DNA from: GCA-003244245 sp050699575
Lineage (GTDB): Bacteria > Actinomycetota > Actinomycetes > Mycobacteriales > Pseudonocardiaceae
Direction of reading: 5' to 3'
NCBI GenBank assembly: GCA_050699575.1
Contig: JBOHFG010000066.1
Location: forward strand, 1-31,989
DNA: 31,989 nt
Shown piece after piece: positions 8,159 to 15,666 of the stretch (position 1 is the first letter of the stretch; each line of letters opens with the position of its first letter). The notes under the pieces were generated by a model that worked only from the letters and a program-made list of their open reading frames with translations, searched no databases and had not been told where the DNA came from. Position numbers and translations under genes: made by a program.

Positions 8159-8920
8159 GTGAACCTGTACCGCGACACCGGGGTGGTGCTGCGGGTGCAG
8201 AAACTCGGCGAAGCCGATCGCATCATCACGTTGCTGACCCGTCGGCACGGGCGGGTGCGCGCGGTGGCCAAGGGGGTGCGGCGCACCACGTCAAGGTTCG
8301 GCGCTCGGCTGGAGCCGTTCGGGCACGTCGATGTGCAGTTCCACCGCGGGCGGACGCTGGACATCGTCACCCAGGTCGAGACGGTCGACGGTTTCGGTTC
8401 CCGGCTGGTCGGCGACTACGGCCGTTACACCACGGGCTGCGCGGTGCTGGAGACCGCCGAGCGGCTGGCCGGTGCCGAGGGTGAGCCGGTGCTGCGGCTG
8501 TACCTGCTGGTCGTGGGTGCGCTGCGGGCGCTGGCCGACGGGCAGCGGCAGGCCGTACTAGTCCTGGATGCGTTCCTGCTGCGCGCGATGACCGCGGCCG
8601 GATGGGCACCGGCCCTGACCGAGTGCGCCCGATGTGGCGCACCGGGCCCGCACCGGGCGTTCAGCGTCCCGGCGGGCGGTGCGGTCTGTCCCGGGTGCCG
8701 CCCAGCCGGCGCGGCCACCCCGTCACCACAGACCCTAGAGCTGCTAGACGCCCTCCTACGCGGAGCGTGGCCGCAAGCCGAAAGCGCCCAGCCACCGATC
8801 TGCCGAGAAGCCAGCGGCCTCATCGCCGCCCACCTCCAGTGGCACCTAGAACGCCAACTCCGCTCCCTCCCCCTGGTCGAACGCCCCCGCCTGCCGCATT
8901 CAGCGGGCTCAGCGGGGTGA
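8159..8920 (+). CDS. recO: DNA repair protein RecO
   Basis: RecO is the recombination mediator that loads RecA on SSB-coated DNA together with RecR. The 253-residue protein starts NLYRDTGVVLRVQKLGEADR, followed by the OB-fold signature GVRRTTSRFGARLEPF. A zinc-finger region has CARC and CPGC pairs (CARCGAPGPH, AVCPGC). GTG 8159 is preferred over upstream in-frame starts because it yields the standard N-terminus. The last codons, encoding PHSAGSAG and the stop, lie inside the left arm of a large inverted repeat, so this C-terminal tail may be a by-product of that element. Confidence 0.95.
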   Translation: MNLYRDTGVVLRVQKLGEADRIITLLTRRHGRVRAVAKGVRRTTSRFGARLEPFGHVDVQFHRGRTLDIVTQVETVDGFGSRLVGDYGRYTTGCAVLETAERLAGAEGEPVLRLYLLVVGALRALADGQRQAVLVLDAFLLRAMTAAGWAPALTECARCGAPGPHRAFSVPAGGAVCPGCRPAGAATPSPQTLELLDALLRGAWPQAESAQPPICREASGLIAAHLQWHLERQLRSLPLVERPRLPHSAGSAG

Positions 8921-8970
8921 CAGGTGGCCGGATAACCCCGCTGAGCCCGCTGAATGCGCTGGGAGGCAGG
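8890..8970. repeat. Large perfect palindrome at the recO/uppS junction
   Basis: Bases 8896-8918 and 8935-8957 are exact reverse complements (23 of 23), separated by 16 bases. The arms contain GCGGGCTCAGCGGGG. Outside them, CCTGCC at 8890-8895 can pair with GGCAGG at 8965-8970 across a 7-base bulge. The left arm carries the recO stop at its inner edge. The outer right arm contains part of the uppS ribosome binding site (AGGA, 8968-8971). No T tract follows. It could be an RNA structure controlling uppS translation, an mRNA stabiliser, or a dispersed palindromic element. Confidence 0.9.
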
Positions 8971-8978
8971 ATGGGGCC

Positions 8979-9779
8979 GTGGTTCGAGCGCCGGATCCGC
9001 ATCCTTCGGGGGTTCGGGCGCCGGTGATTCCTGCTGGGCGGGTGCCGCGGCATGTGGCGCTGGTGATGGATGGGAATGGGCGGTGGGCGCAGCAGCGTGG
9101 GCTGCCTCGTACCGAGGGGCACCGGCGCGGCGAGGCCGTGTTGCTGGATGTGGTGTCCGGCTGCATCGAGCTGGGCGTGCGGTGGTTGTCAGCGTATGCG
9201 TTCTCCACCGAGAACTGGCGGCGCAGTCCCGACGAGGTGCGCTTCCTGATGGGCTTCAACCGGGACGTCATCCGCCGCCGCCGGGACCAGATGCACGAGC
9301 TGGGCGTGCGGGTGCGCTGGGCCGGGCGTCGCCCGCGGTTGTGGCGCAGCGTGATCCGGGAGCTCGAGGTCGCCGAGGAGCTGACCGCGGCCAACGACGT
9401 CATGACGCTGACCATGTGCGTGAACTACGGCGGCCGCGCCGAGATCGCCGACGCGGCGCGCGAGGTGGCCCGCCGGGTGGCCCGCGGAGAGATCGACCCC
9501 GAGCAGATCGACGAGCGGCTGCTGGCCCGTTACCTGGACGAGCCGGACATGCCCGACGTCGACCTGTTCCTGCGGCCCTCCGGTGAGCAGCGCATCTCCA
9601 ACTTCCTGATCTGGCAGGCTGCCTACGCGGAGCTGGTGTTCCAGGACATCCTGTTCCCTGATCTAGACCGCCGGGACCTCTGGCGGGCCTGTGAGGTCTA
9701 CGCCGCCCGGGACCGCCGGTTCGGCAGTGCCATCGAAACCGGTACCACGCCACATATCTCCGGGAGGACGATCCGGTGA
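8979..9779 (+). CDS. uppS: Isoprenyl transferase (cis-prenyl diphosphate synthase, UppS type)
   Basis: It condenses isopentenyl diphosphate units to make the polyprenyl diphosphate carrier lipid for cell-wall synthesis; the mycobacterial orthologue Rv2361c makes decaprenyl diphosphate. Seen: VMDGNGRW with catalytic Asp31, TEGHRRGEAV, YAFSTENWRRSPDEV, CVNYGGRAEI and the C-terminal RPSGEQRISNFLIWQAAYAEL. GTG 8979 follows AGGATGGGG and gives 266 residues. The N-terminal extension before the Asp motif is shorter than in mycobacteria. The product chain length cannot be read from sequence. It overlaps the next gene by 3-4 bases. Confidence 0.95.
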   Translation: MVRAPDPHPSGVRAPVIPAGRVPRHVALVMDGNGRWAQQRGLPRTEGHRRGEAVLLDVVSGCIELGVRWLSAYAFSTENWRRSPDEVRFLMGFNRDVIRRRRDQMHELGVRVRWAGRRPRLWRSVIRELEVAEELTAANDVMTLTMCVNYGGRAEIADAAREVARRVARGEIDPEQIDERLLARYLDEPDMPDVDLFLRPSGEQRISNFLIWQAAYAELVFQDILFPDLDRRDLWRACEVYAARDRRFGSAIETGTTPHISGRTIR

Positions 9780-10192
9780 GCCACGACGAGAGTCTCGCGT
9801 GCACCAAGGAGGTGCTCGAGGCCGCCCTCACGGCGCTGGAGCGCTACCAGGAAGTGAAGGTGGACGACGACGGCTCCCTGACCTTCCAGCACGCCGAGGT
9901 GCCCTGCGCGGTGCAGGCGGTGGAGCTCGTCGAGGGCCTGGCGATGCTCAGCCTGACCTGCGTGGTCGCCTGGGATGTTCCCGACCATGGTGAGCTGGCC
10001 GAGCGGGTCGCCACCCGGGCCGGGCAGGGTCTGTTCGGCACCCTGGGCCTGGTCCGCACCGAGCGTGGGGCCGACCTGATGCTGCGCTACGCCTTCCCGG
10101 CGGCCGGCCTGGATACCGTGCCGCTGGGCACGCTGCTCATGCTGGTGGTGTCCACGGCCTCGCAGGTGCGTGGCGAGTTGCTGACCGGGTGA
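9776..10192 (+). CDS. YbjN-like small protein
   Basis: A 138-residue acidic protein starting at GTG 9776 inside the uppS stop, after GGGAGGACG. It reads like a YbjN / type III chaperone-like domain: helix TKEVLEAALTALERYQEV, strand VDDDGSLTFQHAEVPCAVQAV, MLSLTCVVAWDVP, and a long C-terminal helix. There are no catalytic motifs, signal peptide or membrane segments apart from a mildly hydrophobic stretch near LGTLLMLVVSTAS. Family assignment is by pattern only. Translational overlap on both sides ties it to uppS and the permease gene. Confidence 0.6.
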   Translation: MSHDESLACTKEVLEAALTALERYQEVKVDDDGSLTFQHAEVPCAVQAVELVEGLAMLSLTCVVAWDVPDHGELAERVATRAGQGLFGTLGLVRTERGADLMLRYAFPAAGLDTVPLGTLLMLVVSTASQVRGELLTG

Positions 10193-11196
10193 TGGCCGCC
10201 CCGCCGACTGAGCCCCGTACTGGTACCCCTGCATGGCGCCGGATCACCTCGCTGGAGGTGCTTTGCGCGGTGCTGGTGACCGCGCTGCTGGTCCAGGGGC
10301 CGCTGGTCCAGCAGCTTGACATCCCCGCGGTGCGCACCGGAGCCACGGTCTTCGTGGCGGTGTGCGTGCAGGCGATGCCGTTTCTGGTGTTGGGGGTGCT
10401 AGTTAGTGGGTTGATCGCGGCGTTCGTGTCGCCGGCGGCGTTGCGCCGGATGCTGCCGCGCACCGCCGCGGCCGCCGTGCCCGTTGCCGGGCTGGCCGGG
10501 ATGGCGTTACCGGGATGCGAATGCGCGTCGGTACCGGTGGCGCGGCGCCTCATGCAGCAGGGCGTGCCGCCCGCCGCGGCGCTGGCGTTCCTGCTCGCCG
10601 CGCCTGCGGTGAACCCGGTGGTGCTGGTGGCCACTGCGGTCGCCTTCCCCGGCGAGCCCCGGATGGTGGTGGCCCGGTTCCTCGGCTCGATGGCCACCGC
10701 GGTCGTGATGGGCTGGCTGTGGGCGCGTTTCGGGCGCCCGGAATGGATTGCGCACCAGGCGCTGCGCCGCTCGGAGCGCGCGCCGGGTGGCAGCTCCTGG
10801 GGGGTGTTCCTCGATACGGCCCGGCATGACCTGGTCTCCTCGGGCGGGTTCCTGGTGCTCGGCGGGCTCACCGCAGCCACGCTGAACGTCCTGGTTCCCG
10901 CCTCGTGGATGGCCTCGTTGACCGGGCAGGCGCTGGTCGGGATCCTGGTGATGGCGCTGCTCGCGGTGGTGCTCGCCTTGTGCAGCGAGGCCGACGCGTT
11001 CGTGGCCGCATCGCTCTCGGCGGTGCCGCTGCTGCCCCGGCTGGTGTTTCTCGTGGTGGGGCCCGCGGTGGACGTCAAGCTGGTGGCGCTGCAGGCGGGC
11101 GCGTTCGGGCGCGGATTTGCCAGCCGCTTCGCCCCGGCGACGTTCGTGGTGGCGATCGGCTGCGCGGTACTCGTCGGAACCCTGGTGCTGCGGTGA
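10192..11196 (+). CDS. Permease, DUF318/ArsP-like family
   Basis: An integral membrane protein of about 334 residues with some eight hydrophobic segments. Family signatures are both present: ALPGCECASVPVARRLMQQG followed by GVPPAAALAFLLAAPAVNPVVL, and CSEADAFVAASL in the second half. Members include arsenite/organoarsenical efflux (ArsP) and uncharacterised metal-linked permeases such as B. subtilis YcgR. ATG 10192 overlaps the upstream stop; GTG 10189 is directly in front. It is translationally coupled to the TIGR03943 gene (GTGA overlap). The nearby SmtB-Zur operon makes a zinc-related substrate attractive, but that is inference. Confidence 0.85.
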   Translation: MAAPPTEPRTGTPAWRRITSLEVLCAVLVTALLVQGPLVQQLDIPAVRTGATVFVAVCVQAMPFLVLGVLVSGLIAAFVSPAALRRMLPRTAAAAVPVAGLAGMALPGCECASVPVARRLMQQGVPPAAALAFLLAAPAVNPVVLVATAVAFPGEPRMVVARFLGSMATAVVMGWLWARFGRPEWIAHQALRRSERAPGGSSWGVFLDTARHDLVSSGGFLVLGGLTAATLNVLVPASWMASLTGQALVGILVMALLAVVLALCSEADAFVAASLSAVPLLPRLVFLVVGPAVDVKLVALQAGAFGRGFASRFAPATFVVAIGCAVLVGTLVLR

Positions 11197-11897
11197 GGCG
11201 AGAGACCCAGAACGTCCTGCTGGTGCTACTCGGCGGCGCCCTGTGCAAGATCGCCTGGAACGGTAGCTACCTGCGCTACGTCAAGCCTTCCCTGCTGCCC
11301 TTCCTGGTCACGGCGGGGGTGGTGATCCTCGCGCTCGGCCTGATCTCCATCGTGCGGGACGTGCGTACCCGACCCACCGCGCACGACCAGCACGATCACG
11401 CCGGGCGCAGTCCCTGGCTGCTGGTGCTACCCGTGCTGGCGATCTTCCTGGTCGCTCCACCCGCGCTCGGGGCGGACACCGTATCCCGTTCCGCCCGGGC
11501 GGTCGCTCCGCCCAATCCCGCCATCCATTTCCCGCCGCTGCCCGCCGGCCCGGCTCCCATGCTGCGGATCAGCGATGTCGTCACCCGGGCGGTGTGGGAT
11601 GACGCAGGCAGCCTCAACGGGCGCCAGGTGCGGCTGATCGGCTTCGTCGTGCACACCGTGCCGGACACCACTTACCTCGCCCGGCTGGTGATGGCCTGCT
11701 GTGCCGCGGACGTGACGCCGGTGAAGGTTCGCCTCGCGGGCCACCCCGGACTCACGGCCCTGCCGCAGGACGGCTGGTTCGAGGTGCGCGGCCAGCTGGT
11801 GCCAGGATCAGCAAGATCAGACACCCACTTCACCCCCACCCTCACCGTCACCGATCTCCACGAGATCCCCGCCCCCACCGAACCCTACGAGTTCTAA
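11193..11897 (+). CDS. TIGR03943 family permease partner (YcgQ-like)
   Basis: This 234-residue protein is the usual partner of DUF318 permeases. The N-terminus has a short hydrophobic pair (NVLLVLLGGALCKIAWNGSY; LLPFLVTAGVVILALGLISI), a His/Asp loop (TAHDQHDHAG), and another membrane span (WLLVLPVLAIFLVAPPALGA). The extracytoplasmic C-terminal domain has the family landmarks NGRQVRLIGFVV, CCAADVTPVKVRL and WFEVRGQL. The CC pair and HDQHDH could bind metal. GTG 11193 overlaps the permease stop. Its stop overlaps the zur stop tail to tail (TAA 11895-11897 against TAG 11896-11894). Confidence 0.85.
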   Translation: MRRETQNVLLVLLGGALCKIAWNGSYLRYVKPSLLPFLVTAGVVILALGLISIVRDVRTRPTAHDQHDHAGRSPWLLVLPVLAIFLVAPPALGADTVSRSARAVAPPNPAIHFPPLPAGPAPMLRISDVVTRAVWDDAGSLNGRQVRLIGFVVHTVPDTTYLARLVMACCAADVTPVKVRLAGHPGLTALPQDGWFEVRGQLVPGSARSDTHFTPTLTVTDLHEIPAPTEPYEF

Positions 11898-12295
11898 CTG
11901 GTGCAGGTGGGGCAGCGGCCGGAGATCTCGATGGTGTGGTCGATGTCGGTGAAGTTGTGGTCGGCGGCGACCTGCTCGGCCCATCGTTCGACCGTGGGGC
12001 CCTCGACCTCCACAGTGTGCCCGCAGTGCCGGCACACCAGATGGTGATGGTGATGCGCTGAGCAACGTCGGTAGACGGCCTCGCCGCTGGCGGTGCGCAG
12101 CACATCGATCTCACCGGCGTCGACGAGTGTCTGCAGGGTGCGGTATACCGTGGTCAAGCCGATCTCCTCGCCGCGAAGGCGCAACTTTTCGTGGATCTCC
12201 TGAGCGGACCGGAAGTCGTCGGTGTCATCGAGCATTCTGGCCACTGCGGTCCGCTGCCGGGTAGCGCGCAGCCGGGGCGCCGGCGAAGCGGTCAT
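11894..12295 (-). CDS. zur: Zinc uptake regulator Zur (Fur family, FurB)
   Basis: A 133-residue Fur-family repressor; the M. tuberculosis orthologue (Rv2359) represses zinc uptake and alternative ribosomal protein genes when zinc is replete. Seen: winged helix ATRQRTAVARML, GLTTVYRTLQTLVDAGEID, metal-rich HHHHHLVC (His 81-85, Cys88) with C91, and C-terminal CPTC (128, 131) forming the structural Cys4 zinc site with 88/91. ATG overlaps the smtB stop by 4 bases, as expected for the smtB-zur operon. No Zur operator is recognisable in the window. Confidence 0.94.
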   Translation of the reverse strand: MTASPAPRLRATRQRTAVARMLDDTDDFRSAQEIHEKLRLRGEEIGLTTVYRTLQTLVDAGEIDVLRTASGEAVYRRCSAHHHHHLVCRHCGHTVEVEGPTVERWAEQVAADHNFTDIDHTIEISGRCPTCTS

Positions 12296-12705
12296 TCTTC
12301 CTCCACGTGTGTCACGGCATCCATCACGATGTGCGAGAGATGCTCATCGACCAGCCGGTAGACGACCTCCCGGCCGTGCCGCTCGCCATCCACCACTCCG
12401 GCGGACTTGAGTACCCGCAGGTGCTGGCTGATCAGCGGCTGGGTGACACCCAGCGCGTCGACCAGCTCGTGGACGCAGCGTTCGCTGTCACGCAGCTGCA
12501 GCACGATGGCGATCCGTACCGGCGCCGACAGGGCCCGCAGTAGCTCGCTGGCCGCCTCCAGGGTCGCCCGCGGGGGGATCGCTGCCGCACCGGGAGCCGG
12601 CCGGCCGGGCGAATGCTCGTCGTCGACGGCCCGGTCCGGTACTGCGCCTGCGGTCACACCCGCCATGCCGTCTGCCTCGCTCTCTTCGTTCGATCCGCCG
12701 GCCAT
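12292..12705 (-). CDS. smtB: ArsR/SmtB family zinc-sensing repressor
   Basis: A 137-residue ArsR-type regulator orthologous to M. tuberculosis Rv2358, which represses its own smtB-zur operon until zinc binds. The winged helix is ERCVHELVDALGVTQPLISQHLRVLK. The alpha-5 zinc site of SmtB (Asp-x-His...His-x-x-Glu) is complete: D120, H122, H133, E136, with spacing identical to SmtB. The ATG at 12705 leaves a long disordered N-terminus; an internal ATG at 12666, preceded by GAGG, is a plausible alternative. I could not see the AT-rich palindromic operator typical of the family between here and the divergent gene. Confidence 0.93.
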   Translation of the reverse strand: MAGGSNEESEADGMAGVTAGAVPDRAVDDEHSPGRPAPGAAAIPPRATLEAASELLRALSAPVRIAIVLQLRDSERCVHELVDALGVTQPLISQHLRVLKSAGVVDGERHGREVVYRLVDEHLSHIVMDAVTHVEEE

Positions 12706-12788
12706 GGTAAGGCGCCGGATCCCGCCGCGACGCCACCTGCCCGGCGACTCGCTACCGTCATTCTCGCACCACTACCTGAGGATGCCCG

Positions 12789-13151
12789 ATGATTCTGATC
12801 TGCCGCTTTGCCGTGGACCCGGCCCGGGCCGGAGACTTCCTGACTCGGGCGCATCGGGCGCTGGGCCTGCTGACCGCGCAGCAGGGCTGCCTGGGCGGTC
12901 AGCTCGGCCGCTCACCGGACGACACCACCCGGTGGGTGCTGGTCGTGCGGTTCGCGTCGGTAGTGGCCTACCGTCGCGCGTTGTCGGTGTTCGAGGTCCG
13001 CGAGCACGTGGTGCCGCTGCTCTCGGAGGCGCTCACCGGTGAGCCCGGTGGTTACGAGGTACTAGCCGCCGCCGAAGGTGGGGTGGTGACCGACCACGCC
13101 AGCTTGCGCACGCTCGACGCCGATCAGGGCCGCGGATCCGGCGATCGCTAA
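12789..13151 (+). CDS. Antibiotic biosynthesis monooxygenase-like (ABM) domain protein
   Basis: A 120-residue dimeric alpha+beta-barrel type protein: strand MILICRFAVDP, helix ARAGDFLTRAHRALGLLTAQQGCLGG, strand TRWVLVVRFASVVAYRRALS, and a C-terminal helix. These small proteins range from heme-degrading and quinone-forming oxygenases to non-enzymes. No substrate can be inferred. It is divergent from smtB with 83 bases between, and ends 46 bases before glyS. ATG 12789 begins directly with the first strand, as the family does. Confidence 0.72.
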   Translation: MILICRFAVDPARAGDFLTRAHRALGLLTAQQGCLGGQLGRSPDDTTRWVLVVRFASVVAYRRALSVFEVREHVVPLLSEALTGEPGGYEVLAAAEGGVVTDHASLRTLDADQGRGSGDR

Positions 13152-13197
13152 TCTGGCCTAACCCCAACCGTGCTGAACTCTCATCAGGAGCTGCCCA

Positions 13198-14586
13198 GTG
13201 TCCGCGGATCGCATCGAGACCGTCGTCAGCCTGTGCAAGCGCCGTGGCTTCGTGTTCCCGAGCGGGGAGATCTACGGCGGGACCCGCTCGGCCTGGGACT
13301 ATGGCCCGCTCGGGGTGGAGCTCAAGGAGAACGTCAAGCGCCAGTGGTGGCGCGCCATGGTCACCGGGCGGGACGACGTTGTCGGCCTGGACTCGTCAGT
13401 GATCCTGCCCCGCCAGGTGTGGGTCGCCTCTGGTCACGTGGAAACTTTTCACGACCCACTGGTCGAGTGCCAGAGCTGCCACAAGCGCTTCCGGGCCGAC
13501 CATTTGGTCGAGGACTACGCGCAACGCACCGGCAAGACCATACTCGAGGGTGACCTGTCCGACATTCCGTGCCCGAACTGTGGCACCCGCGGTGAGTACA
13601 CCGAGCCACGTGAGTTCAGCATGATGCTCAAGACGCATCTCGGTCCGGTAGAGACCGAGGAGGGGCTGCACTACCTGCGCCCGGAGACCGCGCAGGGCAT
13701 TTTCGTCAACTTCCAGAACGTCATGATGTCCGCTCGCAAGAAACCGCCGTTCGGGATCGGGCAGATCGGTAAGAGTTTCCGCAATGAGATCACCCCCGGC
13801 AACTTCATTTTCCGCACCCGCGAGTTCGAGCAGATGGAGATGGAGTTCTTCGTCGAGCCGGGCACCGACGAGCAGTGGCACCAGTACTGGATCGACACCC
13901 GCACCGACTGGTACGTCGACCTGGGTATCGCTCGGGACAACCTGCGGCATTACGAGCATCCCAAAGAGAAGCTCTCGCACTACTCTAAGCGGACCGTGGA
14001 CGTGGAGTACCGGTTCGGCTTCTCCTCCGGCCAGCAGTGGGGCGAGCTGGAGGGCATCGCAAACCGCACCGATTTCGATCTCACCACGCACTCCAACCAT
14101 TCCGGGGTGGACCTGTCCTACTACGAGCAGGCCACCGACTCCCGCTACCGGCCCTACGTGATCGAGCCGGCGGCCGGCGTCGCCCGGTCGATGATGACGT
14201 TCCTGCTCGAGGCCTATGCGGAGGACGAGGCGCCCAATGCCAAGGGCGGGGTGGATCGCCGCGTGGTGCTCAGGCTGGACCGGCGGCTCGCGCCGGTGAA
14301 GGCCGCGGTGCTGCCGCTGTCGCGCAATGCCGACCTTTCCCCCAAGGCCCGGGATGTCGCCGCGACGCTGCGGCGGCACTGGAACATCGACTTCGACGAC
14401 GCGGGGGCCATCGGCCGCCGTTACCGCCGCCAGGACGAGATCGGCACCCCTTTCTGCATCACGGTGGACTTCGACTCGCTGACCGACCACGCGGTGACGG
14501 TGCGTGAGCGGGACACCATGGCCCAGGAGCGGGTCGCGATGGACCAGGTCGAGTCCTATCTCGCAACGCGCCTGGTCGGCTGCTGA
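13198..14586 (+). CDS. glyS: Glycyl-tRNA synthetase (class II, dimeric type)
   Basis: It charges tRNA-Gly. The 462-residue length matches the alpha2-type mycobacterial enzyme (463). Class II landmarks are visible: VVSLCKRRGFVFPSGEIYGG at the start, YLRPETAQGIFVNFQNV (motif 2 region), GQIGKSFRNEITP, FRTREFEQMEMEFF, and motif 3 near YRPYVIEPAAGVARSMM, then the anticodon-binding domain. GTG 13198 follows AGGAG at 13187-13191. A CxxC zinc-ribbon-like pair is present (CQSCHKRF and CPNCGTRG). Its place beside smtB-zur is the same as in mycobacteria. Confidence 0.97.
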   Translation: MSADRIETVVSLCKRRGFVFPSGEIYGGTRSAWDYGPLGVELKENVKRQWWRAMVTGRDDVVGLDSSVILPRQVWVASGHVETFHDPLVECQSCHKRFRADHLVEDYAQRTGKTILEGDLSDIPCPNCGTRGEYTEPREFSMMLKTHLGPVETEEGLHYLRPETAQGIFVNFQNVMMSARKKPPFGIGQIGKSFRNEITPGNFIFRTREFEQMEMEFFVEPGTDEQWHQYWIDTRTDWYVDLGIARDNLRHYEHPKEKLSHYSKRTVDVEYRFGFSSGQQWGELEGIANRTDFDLTTHSNHSGVDLSYYEQATDSRYRPYVIEPAAGVARSMMTFLLEAYAEDEAPNAKGGVDRRVVLRLDRRLAPVKAAVLPLSRNADLSPKARDVAATLRRHWNIDFDDAGAIGRRYRRQDEIGTPFCITVDFDSLTDHAVTVRERDTMAQERVAMDQVESYLATRLVGC

Positions 14587-14619
14587 ATCGACGGTCATTC
14601 CGGGAGCCGTTCTGGGAAT

Positions 14620-15666
14620 ATGGTGGGCATGGTGAACCCCAGGGAAAACACTGAGGAAATGCGGTACCGCCAGCAGGCCGGTGACGCGCTGCGGCGCTGG
14701 GCCGAGCAAGGTCGCCCCTGCGGGGTGGTGCGGGTACTGGAGCGGTTCGGGTTCGGCACGGTCGCCACCGGGCAGCTGCTGGCCGGTACTGCCGAGGGTG
14801 ACCGGGCCGGCGCGTTGTTCGAGGGCACCATGGACACCGTCGCGTTGCCGTTGCTGACCTCCGCGGTGTCCATGCCCGGCACCGCGAAAGGGCACGTCAC
14901 CGAGGTCACTGCGCTGGACGCAGGCCTCGCGTGTGGGGGTGGCGCCCAGCTGCTGGGCCACCCGCTGCCGGCCCGGGCCGCGGCGGCGTTGGGTGCTGCA
15001 CTCGCCGACGGTGAGCCGTGCGCGCTGGCCTCCACTGTCGATGGGTCGGCGGTGCTGGTGGTGGCCGGGCCTGGGCTGGCCGATGTTGTCGGCACCTTCG
15101 GTGGACCTGACGTGGACGAGGTGGTGCTGGCCCGGATGCGTGAGCTGGCCCGGATCGGCGCGACGGCCACCGAGCAGGGCGAGGCCGCAGGCACTGCGGT
15201 CCTGCTCGATGTGTGGGTGCCGGTGACCACCATGCTGATCGTGGGTCGCGGAGCGATCGGAGCTGCCTTGGCGGCGCAATGCGAGTTGCTGGGCTGGGCG
15301 TCGCGTACCGAGACCGAGTTGGCGCCCGCGGTCCTCGCCGCGAAGGAGTTCACTGCCGTCGACGTGCTGGTTTTGCTGGACCACGGGCCGGCTTTCGACG
15401 CCGTGCTGGTGGAGCTGCTGAGGTCGGGGCGCGGTTTCTGCGGTGCCCTGGGGTCGCGGCACACTCAGGAGGTTCGGCGCCGGCGGCTCCAGGAGGCTGG
15501 GATCACCGAAGACGAGCTGGCCCGGTTGCACGGACCGGTGGGCCTGGACCTGGGTGCGGCCAGACCAGCGGAGACGGCGGTATCCGTGGTCGGGGAGGTC
15601 CTCGCGGTGCGGCGGGGACGGTCCGGTGGCCCACTGGCCACCGCAGCCGGCCGCATCGGTGGCTGA
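14620..15666 (+). CDS. XdhC/CoxI family protein
   Basis: A 348-residue protein of the XdhC/CoxI family, which inserts or sulfurates the molybdenum cofactor of xanthine-dehydrogenase-type enzymes. The N-terminal XdhC_CoxI part reads RWAEQGRPCGVVRVLERFG and DGSAVLVVAGPG. The C-terminal Rossmann domain has MLIVGRGAIGAALAAQ, a region around FCGALGSRHTQEVRRRRL, and the closing signature LHGPVGLDLGAARPAETAVSVVGEVLA. No molybdenum hydroxylase genes flank it. ATG 14629 is an alternative start. It overlaps the next gene by 8 bases. Confidence 0.88.
   Translation: MVGMVNPRENTEEMRYRQQAGDALRRWAEQGRPCGVVRVLERFGFGTVATGQLLAGTAEGDRAGALFEGTMDTVALPLLTSAVSMPGTAKGHVTEVTALDAGLACGGGAQLLGHPLPARAAAALGAALADGEPCALASTVDGSAVLVVAGPGLADVVGTFGGPDVDEVVLARMRELARIGATATEQGEAAGTAVLLDVWVPVTTMLIVGRGAIGAALAAQCELLGWASRTETELAPAVLAAKEFTAVDVLVLLDHGPAFDAVLVELLRSGRGFCGALGSRHTQEVRRRRLQEAGITEDELARLHGPVGLDLGAARPAETAVSVVGEVLAVRRGRSGGPLATAAGRIGG

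Noticed and set aside
8896..8957. Rho-independent terminator at the recO/uppS junction
   Set aside because: The stem is perfect but no T tract follows, and uppS starts only 21 bases after the second arm in an otherwise continuous operon.
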